Part shown: positions 1-7,164 of the stretch, in pieces
Layout: the number at the start of each line of letters is the position of its first letter
Numbering within the stretch: position 1 is the first letter of the stretch
NCBI GenBank assembly: GCA_041581935.1
Contig: JBFICP010000028.1
Span: 1-20,011, forward strand
Direction of reading: 5' to 3'
DNA: 20,011 nucleotides
From: JAABYT01 sp041581935
Lineage (GTDB): Bacteria; Pseudomonadota; Gammaproteobacteria; HK1
The notes under the pieces: generated by a model
Seen by the model: the letters and a program-made list of their open reading frames with translations, nothing else
Databases searched by the model: none
What the model was told of the DNA's origin: nothing
Position numbers and translations under genes: made by a program

Positions 1-281
1 CGCAAGCCGATGGCGGTCTCCTCGCCCGGAATGCCGGCATTGATGACCCTGCGCCCGGTGCGCTCAGCGAGCACCGCCGGGTAGCTCTGGTAGTCCCGCG
101 CGCCGGTGCCATGGGTGAGGCTGTCACCGAATGCGAGGATGGCGGCATCCGGATCGAGCTTGGGAAGCGGTGGTGGATCGTCGCCGCAAGCGGCGAGCAC
201 CACGGTCAGAATCACCAATGTAGCAGGCGCGAGCGCGCTCGCGATTGTTTTGAAGGTCGAGCTGAACGTGTTCGCGAGCAA
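1..281 (-). CDS. SGNH/GDSL esterase lipoprotein (TesA-like), C-terminus outside window
   Basis: The minus-strand frame reads a lipoprotein-type signal with lipobox L-A-A-C, then a short Pro-rich linker, then AILAFGDSLTHGTGA. This is block I of SGNH hydrolases, with the nucleophile serine in GDSL. It continues as YPAVLAERTGRRVINAGIPGEE, the TesA/arylesterase arrangement, and is cut by the left edge. The family hydrolyses ester or thioester bonds; the lipobox suggests a membrane-anchored periplasmic enzyme. No ATG lies in frame. TTG at 281 gives a plausible 31-residue signal (n-region Lys11, hydrophobic ASALAPATLVILTVVLAAC); TTG at 308 is an alternative. The gene follows mdh by about 43 bp on the same strand, so it is probably the last gene of gltA-mdh. 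A REP-like inverted pair overlaps its first codons. Family assignment is firm; substrate and start are not. Confidence 0.8.
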   Translation of the reverse strand, partial: MLANTFSSTFKTIASALAPATLVILTVVLAACGDDPPPLPKLDPDAAILAFGDSLTHGTGARDYQSYPAVLAERTGRRVINAGIPGEETAIGL

Positions 282-294
282 GCTCGGGCCTAGA
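219..294. repeat. REP-like inverted pair (REPIN-like element)
   Basis: One unit reads on the plus strand from TGTAG at 219 into a perfect 16-bp palindrome CGCGAGCGCGCTCGCG at 228-243. The other reads on the minus strand from CTAG near 294 into CGAGCTTGCTCGCGA, ending at 272. Aligned with each other they share the TAG start, the CGAGC arm and the GCTCGCGA arm, differing in the 2-nt loop and a 3-nt insertion. Two REP-type palindromes facing each other about 27 bp apart is the layout of a REPIN or BIME. The element overlaps the start of the lipoprotein gene. In GC-rich DNA such palindromes can arise by chance, so confidence is moderate. Confidence 0.5.
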
Positions 295-324
295 ACGGTC
301 GGAACCAACCCGGAGGTGCCCCGC

Positions 325-1302
325 TCAGATGAGATCCTTGACCGCGTCGCGCTCGCTCTCGAGTTCGGCGCGGGTTGCATCCATCTTCTCGCGGCTGAAG
401 TCGTCGATGGCGAGATCCTGCACGATGGCGTACCGCCCATTGCTAATCGTGACCGGAAACGAGTACATCAGCCCCTCCGCGATGCCGTAGCTTCCGTCGC
501 TCGCCACCGCCATGCTCACCCAGTCGCCTTGCGGAGTGCCACCGATCCAGTCACGCATGTGGCTCAAACCCGCATAGGCCGCCGATGCGGCGCTCGAATG
601 ACCGCGTGCCTCGATGACCTCGGCGCCGCGCTTCTGCACGCGCGGAATGAAGGTTTCAGCGATCCAGGCGTGATCCACGACTTCGGTCGCAGCCTTTCCC
701 GCAACCGTGGCGTGATTGATATCCGGGTACTGGGTCGCGGAGTGGTTTCCCCAGATGGTGACGCGCTTGATATCGGCGACCGCGGCGCCGGTCTTCTCCG
801 CCAGCTGACTCATGGCCCGATTGTGATCGAGCCGCGTCATCGCGCTGAATTGCGTAGCATCCAGATCCGGCGCGTTACGCATGGCGATCAGCGCGTTGGT
901 GTTGGCCGGATTTCCGATAACGAGCACTTTCACGTTTCGCTCGGCGCATTCGTTGAGCGCCTGGCCCTGGGGCTTGAAAATCTTGCCGTTCTCCTTGAGG
1001 AGATCGCCGCGCTCCATGCCTTTGCCGCGCGGCTTCGATCCGACCAAAAGCGCATAGGCAACGCCGTCGAATGCCTTCATGGCGTCGTCGGTGACGACAA
1101 TGCCATGAACGAGCGGGTAGGCGCAGTCGTTGATCTCCATGACGACGCCTTCGAGGGCTTTCAGTGCCGGAGTAATTTCGAGCAGCTGCAGCACCACCGG
1201 CTGATCGCGACCCAGCATCTCGCCAGAGGCGATACGGAACAGCAACGAGTAGGCAATCTGGCCCGCGGCGCCGGTGACGGCAACACGTACCGGTTCTTTC
1301 AT
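325..1302 (-). CDS. mdh: malate dehydrogenase
   Basis: NAD-dependent malate dehydrogenase oxidises malate to oxaloacetate in the TCA cycle, in the cytoplasm. The sequence shows the nucleotide-binding motif TGAAGQIAYSLLFRIASG near the N-terminus, substrate-binding arginines in SKPRGKGMER, the IGNPANTNAL segment, the catalytic Asp and Arg in MTRLDHNRA (about residues 156-164) and the catalytic His in IWGNHSATQYPD (about 187). This is the roughly 325-residue form seen in many beta- and gammaproteobacteria and related to cytosolic MDH, not the 312-residue E. coli type. ATG codons exist at 1308 and 1302; I chose 1302 because GAGGAG lies 8 bases before it but only 2 before 1308, and because family members begin a few residues before PVRVAVTG. 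It follows gltA by about 40 bp, so the two are probably co-transcribed and supply oxaloacetate to the next-door citrate synthase. Confidence 0.96.
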   Translation of the reverse strand: MKEPVRVAVTGAAGQIAYSLLFRIASGEMLGRDQPVVLQLLEITPALKALEGVVMEINDCAYPLVHGIVVTDDAMKAFDGVAYALLVGSKPRGKGMERGDLLKENGKIFKPQGQALNECAERNVKVLVIGNPANTNALIAMRNAPDLDATQFSAMTRLDHNRAMSQLAEKTGAAVADIKRVTIWGNHSATQYPDINHATVAGKAATEVVDHAWIAETFIPRVQKRGAEVIEARGHSSAASAAYAGLSHMRDWIGGTPQGDWVSMAVASDGSYGIAEGLMYSFPVTISNGRYAIVQDLAIDDFSREKMDATRAELESERDAVKDLI

Positions 1303-1341
1303 CGACATCTCTCCTCGAGGGAATTCAAAAAAATTCTTCGC

Positions 1342-2643
1342 TCAGCCGCGATCCACCATTGGCACGTAGTCACGGCGCGCGGCGCCGATATACACCTGCT
1401 GAGGACGGCCGATGCGCTGATCCTCGTCGGTCATCATCTCCAGCCACTGGGAGATCCAGCCCACTGTGCGCGCCATGGCAAAAATCGCGGTGAACATGTT
1501 GAGTGGGATGCCGAGTGCGCTGAGTATGATGCCGCTATAGAAGTCGACGTTCGGATACAACTTTCGCTCGATGAAATACTCATCTTTCAGGGCGATCTCT
1601 TCGAGCTGCAGCGCAATCTCGAACAAGGGCTCGTTACTGGTATCCAGGTCCCGCAGCAGATCGTGGCACGCCTGGCGGATGATGGTCGCCCTCGGGTCGA
1701 AGTTTTTGTAGACCCGGTGACCGAACCCCATGAGCCGGAACGGATCGTTCTTGTCCTTGGCGCGATCCACGTACTTCGGGATGTCCTTCGGATCGCTGAT
1801 GGCTTCCAGCATATTGATCACGGCTTCATTCGCACCGCCATGCGCGGGTCCCCACAACGTGGCGATTCCTGCGGCTACGGCAGCGAATGGGTTCGTGCCG
1901 GAGCTGCCCGCGAGTCTCACCGTCGACGTGCTGGCATTCTGCTCGTGATCGGCATGCAGTATTAGCATCAGCTCGAGCGCACGCACCGCCACGGGATTCG
2001 GCACGTAGGGTTCGGCGCGAACGGCGAACATCATCTGCAGGAAATTCTCCACGTAGCCGAGAGAGTTGATGGGATACATGTATGGCTGGCCGATGGTGTA
2101 CTTGTAGGCATCGGCGGCGATGGTCGGCATCTTTGCGATCAGGCGCACGGCGGAAAGCTCGCGGTTGGCCGGGTCGTTGATATCCATCGAGTCGTGATAG
2201 AACGTCGAAAGCGCACCGATAATCCCCACCAGCATGCCCATTGGATGGGCATCGGCACGGTAACCGTTCATGAATCGCCGAATACCTTCGTGCACCATGG
2301 TGTGGCGCCGCACGACAATATTGAAGTCTTCCCACTGCTTCGGGGTCGGCAGCTCGCCGAAGAGCAGCAGATGACAAACCTCGAGATAGCTGCTGCTCTC
2401 CGCAAGCTGCTCAATTGGATAGCCACGGTAGAGAAGCACGCCCTGCTCGCCGTCGATATAGGTGATGGCGCTGCGGCAACTGGACGTAAAGGCGTACCCG
2501 GGATCGTGCACGAAGTAGCCGAGCGCTTTAGTCATCCCCTTGATGTCAATGACCGGCCTTCCGTGAGTGCCCTCCATGACCGGCGCCTCGAAGCTCTTAC
2601 CGGTTTCGTTGTCCGTCAGGGTTACCGTGCGTGTCTTGGCCAT
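1342..2643 (-). CDS. gltA: citrate synthase
   Basis: Condenses oxaloacetate and acetyl-CoA to citrate, the entry step of the TCA cycle. The 433-residue length is close to E. coli GltA (427). Visible motifs are YRGYPIEQLA, NGYRADAHPMGMLVG, HADHEQNASTSTVRL, the catalytic His268 in WGPAHGGANE, His309 in GFGHRVYKNFDPR and Asp367 in YPNVDFYSG, and the C-terminal RIGRPQQVYIG. The length and an N-terminal domain before the catalytic core place it with type II enzymes, which in E. coli are NADH-inhibited hexamers; that regulation is inferred here. AGGGGA sits 7 bases before the ATG. The gene is first of a minus-strand operon with mdh and the GDSL esterase, and diverges from sucA across a 390-bp control region. 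Confidence 0.98.
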   Translation of the reverse strand: MAKTRTVTLTDNETGKSFEAPVMEGTHGRPVIDIKGMTKALGYFVHDPGYAFTSSCRSAITYIDGEQGVLLYRGYPIEQLAESSSYLEVCHLLLFGELPTPKQWEDFNIVVRRHTMVHEGIRRFMNGYRADAHPMGMLVGIIGALSTFYHDSMDINDPANRELSAVRLIAKMPTIAADAYKYTIGQPYMYPINSLGYVENFLQMMFAVRAEPYVPNPVAVRALELMLILHADHEQNASTSTVRLAGSSGTNPFAAVAAGIATLWGPAHGGANEAVINMLEAISDPKDIPKYVDRAKDKNDPFRLMGFGHRVYKNFDPRATIIRQACHDLLRDLDTSNEPLFEIALQLEEIALKDEYFIERKLYPNVDFYSGIILSALGIPLNMFTAIFAMARTVGWISQWLEMMTDEDQRIGRPQQVYIGAARRDYVPMVDRG

Positions 2644-2761
2644 ATGTCATTCCCCTGTTCAATCTTGGGAGCTTCGTGGATGACCGCCAGCTAAAGGGCC
2701 TTCCGTATCGGCGAGAGGCATTCGGTCCGAGACGGGCCGACCCCGGTGGAGCGAAAGTCGG

Positions 2762-2770
2762 ATTCTACCA
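2762..2770 (-). promoter_or_regulatory. Candidate extended -10 promoter of gltA
   Basis: On the minus strand the sequence TGGTAGAAT contains TG one base before TAGAAT, matching the extended -10 form (five of six bases of TATAAT). No good -35 hexamer is present, as is common with extended -10 promoters. Transcription would start near 2755, giving a leader of about 110 nt before gltA. Confidence 0.4.
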
Positions 2771-2781
2771 CCGGTGGGCCT

Positions 2782-2799
2782 GCGCACCGCACGGTGCGC
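2782..2799. promoter_or_regulatory. 18-bp perfect dyad, candidate operator
   Basis: GCGCACCG and CGGTGCGC are exact inverted 8-mers separated by CA. The dyad is centred about 26 bp upstream of the candidate gltA -10 box, so it covers the -35 position. That location suits a dimeric transcription factor controlling gltA, and possibly sucA. The binding protein cannot be named from the sequence. Confidence 0.4.
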
Positions 2800-3033
2800 G
2801 GGGACCTCGCAGCGCGTGAATCCCCCCGGATATCGCGATGCATCGTGCGCCTGGCCGATGATAAATCATGATGGCACAGGGCTGTCCACTTTGGTACCCA
2901 TGGCGACGGGATATCGGCTACACTATGGCGCGTTGGCGATATTGCAAAGAAAACGAGCCGACCTGACGCCGGATTCGCCGATACTCGCCTAATCTCATGC
3001 CGCCGGGGACACAGCCACAATCAGGATAAGATC

Positions 3034-5814
3034 ATGTCGAATGGCACTCCGCTTTTCTCCGGGAACGCAGAGTTCCTCGATGCGCTGTACAAAAGCTACT
3101 TGAAAGACCCGGAAAGCGTCGATGCTACATGGCGAAATTATTTTGCCAATCTCGGCGCCGAGGAATCGTTTTCGAGTACGACCAGCAGCGGCGCGAACGA
3201 CAGTCTGGCACGCTCGCTCCTTGCCGAGAAGCAGGTCAAGGTGCTGGAGTTCATAAGCGCCAATCGCTACCGCGGTCACCGCGAGGCCGATCTCGATCCG
3301 CTCAAGCTTCTCGAACGCCCCGAAGTCCCGGAGCTGCATCTCGCGCACTACGGGTTCACCGACGAGGATCTGGATCGTCGCTTCAACACCGCGTCACTGC
3401 ACATGGAATCCGAAGCGACCCTGCGCGAGATCCGCGACCTGCTGAAATCCACCTATTGCAACACCATCGGTGTCGAGCTCACGCACATCACGGCAACCCA
3501 CGAGAAACGCTGGATCCAGGAGCGACTGGAGAGCGTGCACGGCAAATTCAACTACTCTCCTGAAAAAAAACGCGACATTCTGAAGTGGGTCACGGCATCG
3601 CGTAAGCTCGAGGACTATCTGCACCGGCGTTACGTCGGCCAGAAGCGATTTTCCCTCGAAGGCGGCGATGCTCTCATTCCGATGCTCGACGAGGTGGTGC
3701 AGCGGGCCGGCACGAACAGAATGAAAGAGATCGTCATCGGCATGGCCCATCGCGGCCGGCTGAACGTTCTCGTCAACATACTCGGCAAGCATCCGAAGAT
3801 TCTGTTCGGCGAGTTCGAAGGCAAGATCGATGTCGGCCAGGGATCCGGCGATGTCAAATATCACCTCGGATTTTCGTCGGACGTGCAGACGCCGGAGGGG
3901 CCGGTGCATCTGGTGATGGCGTTCAACCCCTCCCATCTCGAGATCATCAACCCGGTGGTGGAAGGTTCGGTGCGCGCGCGCCAGGAGCGGCGCGGCGACA
4001 ACGCCCGCGACCAGGTGCTGCCGATTCTCATTCACGGCGATGCTGCCTTTGCCGGGCAAGGAGTCGTCACCGAGACATTGAATCTCTCGGAGACCCGCGG
4101 ATACGGGACCGGCGGTACGGTGCACATCGTGGTGAACAATCAGATCGGATTCACCACCAGCGATCCCCGCGATCTCCGCTCGACGCTCTACTGCACCGAC
4201 GTCGCGAAGCTCGTCCAGGCGCCGATCTTTCACGTCAATGGAAACGACGTGGAAGCGGTCATCTTCGTGTCTCAGCTGGCACTCGACTATCGCATGCATT
4301 TCAAGAAGGACGTCGTCGTCGACCTGGTGTGTTTCCGCCGTTACGGTCACAACGAGGCGGACGAGCCGCAAGCTACCCAGCCAATGATGTACAAGAAGAT
4401 CAAGAACCAGCTGGGACCGCGCCGCGTCTACGCAACCCAGCTCGTCGCCGAGGGCGTGATGAAGGAAGGCGAGCCCGAGGCCATGGCCGAAGCGTACCTG
4501 GCGGCATTGGAGGGCGATACCACCGTGTCACGCCCGCTGATTCGGGCCTCGGGCATCGACTATCTGGCCGACTGGACGCCTTATATCGGCACCTCCTGGC
4601 GCGATGCGGCGGACACGACGGTTCCGATGGAGGTGATCGAAGAGTTCGGCCACAAAATGACCGAATACCCCACCGGTTTCGAGCTGCACCGCAGCGTGAA
4701 GCGCATCGTGGACGGCCGGCGCGAGATGGCCAAGGGCGAACGTCCGATGGACTGGGGCTTTGCCGAGAATCTCGCCTATGCGACGTTGCTCAGAGACGGT
4801 TACTCGGTGCGCTTGTCCGGCCAGGACAGCCAACGCGGAACGTTTTTTCATCGCCACGCCGTGCTCCACAATCAAAAGGAGCAGGGAACGTATACACCGC
4901 TGCGGCACCTGTTCGAGACTCAGCCGCGGTTCACCGTGATCAACTCCCTGCTCTCCGAGGAGGCAGTGCTCGGCTTCGAGTTCGGTTACAGCACCGCAGA
5001 CCCGGAGTGCCTGGTCATATGGGAAGCACAGTTCGGCGATTTCGCCAACGGTGCCCAGGTCGTGATAGACCAGTTTCTGAGCTCGTCGGAAGCCAAGTGG
5101 GGACGATTCTGCGGTCTCGTCATGATGCTGCCACACGGCTACGACGGTCAGGGTCCGGAGCATTCATCGGCTAGACTCGAGCGCTACCTGCAGCTCTGTG
5201 CCGAGGAGAACATGCAGGTCTGCATGCCGAGCACCCCCGCACAGATGTTTCATATGTTGAGACGGCAGATGCTGCGCCCCTATCGCAAGCCCCTCATAAT
5301 AATGAGTCCGAAGAGCCTGCTGAGGAACCGGCTGTCGACCTCGTCGCGCGAAGATCTCACCGAGCGCGGGTTCCAGATCACCATCGACGAGATCGATCCC
5401 ATCGAGCCCAAGGAAGTAAAGCGATTGGTGCTCTGCAGCGGCAAGGTCTACTACGACATTCTCGAAAAGCGCCGCGAGCAGGAGCTGCGTCATGTGGCCA
5501 TCGCGCGCGTCGAGCAGCTGTATCCGTTCCCCGAGGAAGAGATCGTTGCGCTGCTCGAACGCTACCCGAAGGCCAACGACATCTGCTGGGCACAGGAAGA
5601 GCCGCGCAACCAGGGTTCCTGGTTCCACATGCTGTCAAGGCGACACCTGGCGGGATGCGTGAAGAAGCGGCACAAGCTCGTGTATGCGGGTAGAACATAT
5701 TCCGCGTCTCCGGCGGCCGGCTATCTCAACGTGCACCTGGAAGAGCAACGATCGCTGGTCGCGACCGCGCTCGGCCTGGATGTTGCGGAGGCGACGCAAA
5801 AGAAAAGCGCTTGA
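3034..5814 (+). CDS. sucA: 2-oxoglutarate dehydrogenase E1 component
   Basis: Thiamine-diphosphate-dependent decarboxylase of the 2-oxoglutarate dehydrogenase complex; it transfers the succinyl group to the lipoyl arm of SucB. Its 926 residues compare with 933 in E. coli. Motifs in order: N-terminal E2-binding segment (LFSGNAEFLDALYKSYLKDP), ELTHITATHEKRWIQ, GMAHRGRLNVL (His239), GSGDVKYHLGFSSD, FNPSHLEIINPVVEGSVRA, the ThDP/Mg motif HGDAAFAGQG (Asp336) to NNQIGFTT (Asn368-369), FRRYGHNEADEP, FFHRHAVLHNQ, EAQFGDFANGAQVVIDQF, MMLPHGYDGQGPEHSSARLE and PMLRPYRKP-like MSPKSLLRN. AGGATA lies 6 bases before the ATG. It starts a plus-strand operon with sucB (63-bp gap) and lpdA (24-bp gap). No frame breaks or missing residues were seen. 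Confidence 0.98.
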   Translation: MSNGTPLFSGNAEFLDALYKSYLKDPESVDATWRNYFANLGAEESFSSTTSSGANDSLARSLLAEKQVKVLEFISANRYRGHREADLDPLKLLERPEVPELHLAHYGFTDEDLDRRFNTASLHMESEATLREIRDLLKSTYCNTIGVELTHITATHEKRWIQERLESVHGKFNYSPEKKRDILKWVTASRKLEDYLHRRYVGQKRFSLEGGDALIPMLDEVVQRAGTNRMKEIVIGMAHRGRLNVLVNILGKHPKILFGEFEGKIDVGQGSGDVKYHLGFSSDVQTPEGPVHLVMAFNPSHLEIINPVVEGSVRARQERRGDNARDQVLPILIHGDAAFAGQGVVTETLNLSETRGYGTGGTVHIVVNNQIGFTTSDPRDLRSTLYCTDVAKLVQAPIFHVNGNDVEAVIFVSQLALDYRMHFKKDVVVDLVCFRRYGHNEADEPQATQPMMYKKIKNQLGPRRVYATQLVAEGVMKEGEPEAMAEAYLAALEGDTTVSRPLIRASGIDYLADWTPYIGTSWRDAADTTVPMEVIEEFGHKMTEYPTGFELHRSVKRIVDGRREMAKGERPMDWGFAENLAYATLLRDGYSVRLSGQDSQRGTFFHRHAVLHNQKEQGTYTPLRHLFETQPRFTVINSLLSEEAVLGFEFGYSTADPECLVIWEAQFGDFANGAQVVIDQFLSSSEAKWGRFCGLVMMLPHGYDGQGPEHSSARLERYLQLCAEENMQVCMPSTPAQMFHMLRRQMLRPYRKPLIIMSPKSLLRNRLSTSSREDLTERGFQITIDEIDPIEPKEVKRLVLCSGKVYYDILEKRREQELRHVAIARVEQLYPFPEEEIVALLERYPKANDICWAQEEPRNQGSWFHMLSRRHLAGCVKKRHKLVYAGRTYSASPAAGYLNVHLEEQRSLVATALGLDVAEATQKKSA

Positions 5815-5825
5815 TAAGACCACAT

Positions 5826-5843
5826 TCGCGAGCACGCTCGCGA
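5826..5843. repeat. REP-like hairpin between sucA and sucB
   Basis: TCGCGAGC-AC-GCTCGCGA is a perfect 8-bp inverted repeat with a 2-nt centre, 11 bp after the sucA stop. Its arms match those of the REP-like pair at 219-294 (TCGCGAGC / GCTCGCGA). No T-tract follows, so it is unlikely to stop transcription; it could shape mRNA decay between sucA and sucB. It lacks a flanking GTAG. Confidence 0.5.
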
Positions 5844-5877
5844 GCCGATTCATCGATACCATCAAAGGAACGCACCC

Positions 5878-7140
5878 GTGCTCGTAGACGTCAAGGTACC
5901 CGTTCTGGCCGAATCGATTCCCGATGCGACATTGCTGGACTGGAAGAAGAGTCCCGGTGAGTCTGTCTCGAGGGATGAAATCATCCTGGAGCTCGAGACC
6001 GACAAGGTGGTTCTCGAGGTGCCGGCGCCCCAGGACGGCGTGCTGAGTGAAGTGCTCAAAAAAACCGGCGACGTCGCGCTAAGCGAGGAGGTGCTCGCGC
6101 GGATCGACACCGACGCTGCGCCGAGCGCCGAGGCGAAACCCGCCAAGGACGAAGCGGCGCCAGCCGAGCCGGCAGCCAAGCAACCACCGGCGGCCGAGCA
6201 GCCACCGGCACCCGAGCCGGAGTCCGGCGCCTCGGCCAAGGGCTTGAGCCCCGCGGTGCAACGCCTGGTCTCCGAGCACAGTCTCGATCCTTCGGCCATC
6301 AAGGGCACGGGCAAGGATGGACGCCTGGTAAAAGCCGACGTACTCGACTATCTGGAAAAGAAGAAATCGGAGCCGACCCCGCAGCCACCGCCGAGCGCGC
6401 CGAGCGCGAAGCCCGCGCCCGCTCCGCCCGTCAGCGGCGAGCGCGGCGAACGTCGCGAGCCGATGTCGCGTCTGCGCATGCGCATCGCCGAGCGTCTCGT
6501 CGACGCCCAGCGCACCGCGGCGATTCTCACCACCTTCAACGAGGTGGACATGCAGCCGGTGATGGAACTGCGCAAGCGCTACAAGGAGCAGTTCGAGAAA
6601 ACCCATGGTGTGCGCCTGGGGTTCATGTCGTTCTTCGCCAAAGCCGCGGTCCAGGCGCTGCAGCGCTTTCCCGCGGTCAATGCCTACATCGAGGGCAAGG
6701 AGATCGTCTATCACGATTACCAGGACATCGGCGTGGCGGTTGGCTCGCCGCGGGGACTGGTCGTCCCCGTGCTGCGCAACGTGGCGCAGATGTCGTTCGC
6801 CGACATCGAGGCGACGATCGCCGAGTTCGGCGCCAAGGCACGCGACGGCGCCCTCACCGTGGAAGATATGAGCGGCGGGACGTTCACCATCTCCAATGGA
6901 GGCGTTTTCGGTTCGCTGCTATCGACGCCGATACTGAATCCGCCGCAAAGCGCGATTCTCGGCATGCACAAGACTCAGGAGCGTCCGGTGGTCGTTGGTG
7001 GCGAAATCGTCGTTCGACCCGTGATGTATCTCGCGCTCTCCTACGATCACCGCATCATCGACGGCCGCGAGGCAGTCCTTTTCCTGGTCACGATCAAGGA
7101 AGCCATCGAGGATCCGGCACGCCTGCTGCTCGGCGTCTGA
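5878..7140 (+). CDS. sucB: dihydrolipoyllysine succinyltransferase (2-oxoglutarate dehydrogenase E2)
   Basis: Core subunit that accepts the succinyl group on a lipoyl-lysine and passes it to CoA. Domains: lipoyl domain at residues 1-77 with lipoylated Lys43 in ELETDKVVLEV; Ala/Pro-rich linker to about 120; peripheral-subunit binding domain at about 122-158 (LSPAVQRLVSEHSL...GTGKDGRLVKADVLDYLE); second linker; catalytic acyltransferase domain from about 198 (RLRMRIAERLVDAQ) with GGTFTISNGGVFGSLLSTP and the His391/Asp395 pair in YDHRIIDG. Length 420 residues is normal (E. coli 405). The start is GTG, supported by AAGGA 8-9 bases upstream and by the immediate onset of the lipoyl fold (VDVKVPVLAESI). 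The lipoyl context and neighbours sucA and lpdA make E2o, not pyruvate E2, the right call. Confidence 0.97.
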   Translation: MLVDVKVPVLAESIPDATLLDWKKSPGESVSRDEIILELETDKVVLEVPAPQDGVLSEVLKKTGDVALSEEVLARIDTDAAPSAEAKPAKDEAAPAEPAAKQPPAAEQPPAPEPESGASAKGLSPAVQRLVSEHSLDPSAIKGTGKDGRLVKADVLDYLEKKKSEPTPQPPPSAPSAKPAPAPPVSGERGERREPMSRLRMRIAERLVDAQRTAAILTTFNEVDMQPVMELRKRYKEQFEKTHGVRLGFMSFFAKAAVQALQRFPAVNAYIEGKEIVYHDYQDIGVAVGSPRGLVVPVLRNVAQMSFADIEATIAEFGAKARDGALTVEDMSGGTFTISNGGVFGSLLSTPILNPPQSAILGMHKTQERPVVVGGEIVVRPVMYLALSYDHRIIDGREAVLFLVTIKEAIEDPARLLLGV

Positions 7141-7164
7141 GCGCAAGCCTCGGGGGGAGATAGC

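Larger units (their letters stand above)
2644..3033. promoter_or_regulatory. Divergent gltA / sucA control region
   Basis: This 390-bp gene-free stretch separates the divergent gltA and sucA operons and must contain their promoters. It is rich in dyads: CCACCGGTGG at 2768-2777, an 18-bp dyad at 2782-2799, CGATGCATCG at 2836-2845 and ATCATGAT at 2865-2872. On the plus strand TACACT at 2919-2924 could be a -10 box for sucA, but no good -35 box lies at standard spacing. AGGATA at 3022-3027 is the sucA ribosome binding site. I see no open frame here with protein-like features. Confidence 0.6.

Noticed and set aside
106..1965. A long open frame on the plus strand opposite mdh and gltA
   Set aside because: It is antisense to two genes with clear catalytic motifs, and its translation is His/Arg/Val-rich with no recognisable domain, as expected of GC-rich shadow frames.
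5860..5880. An earlier ATG start for sucB upstream of GTG 5878
   Set aside because: The lipoyl domain begins directly after the GTG and a good AAGGA site is correctly spaced for it.
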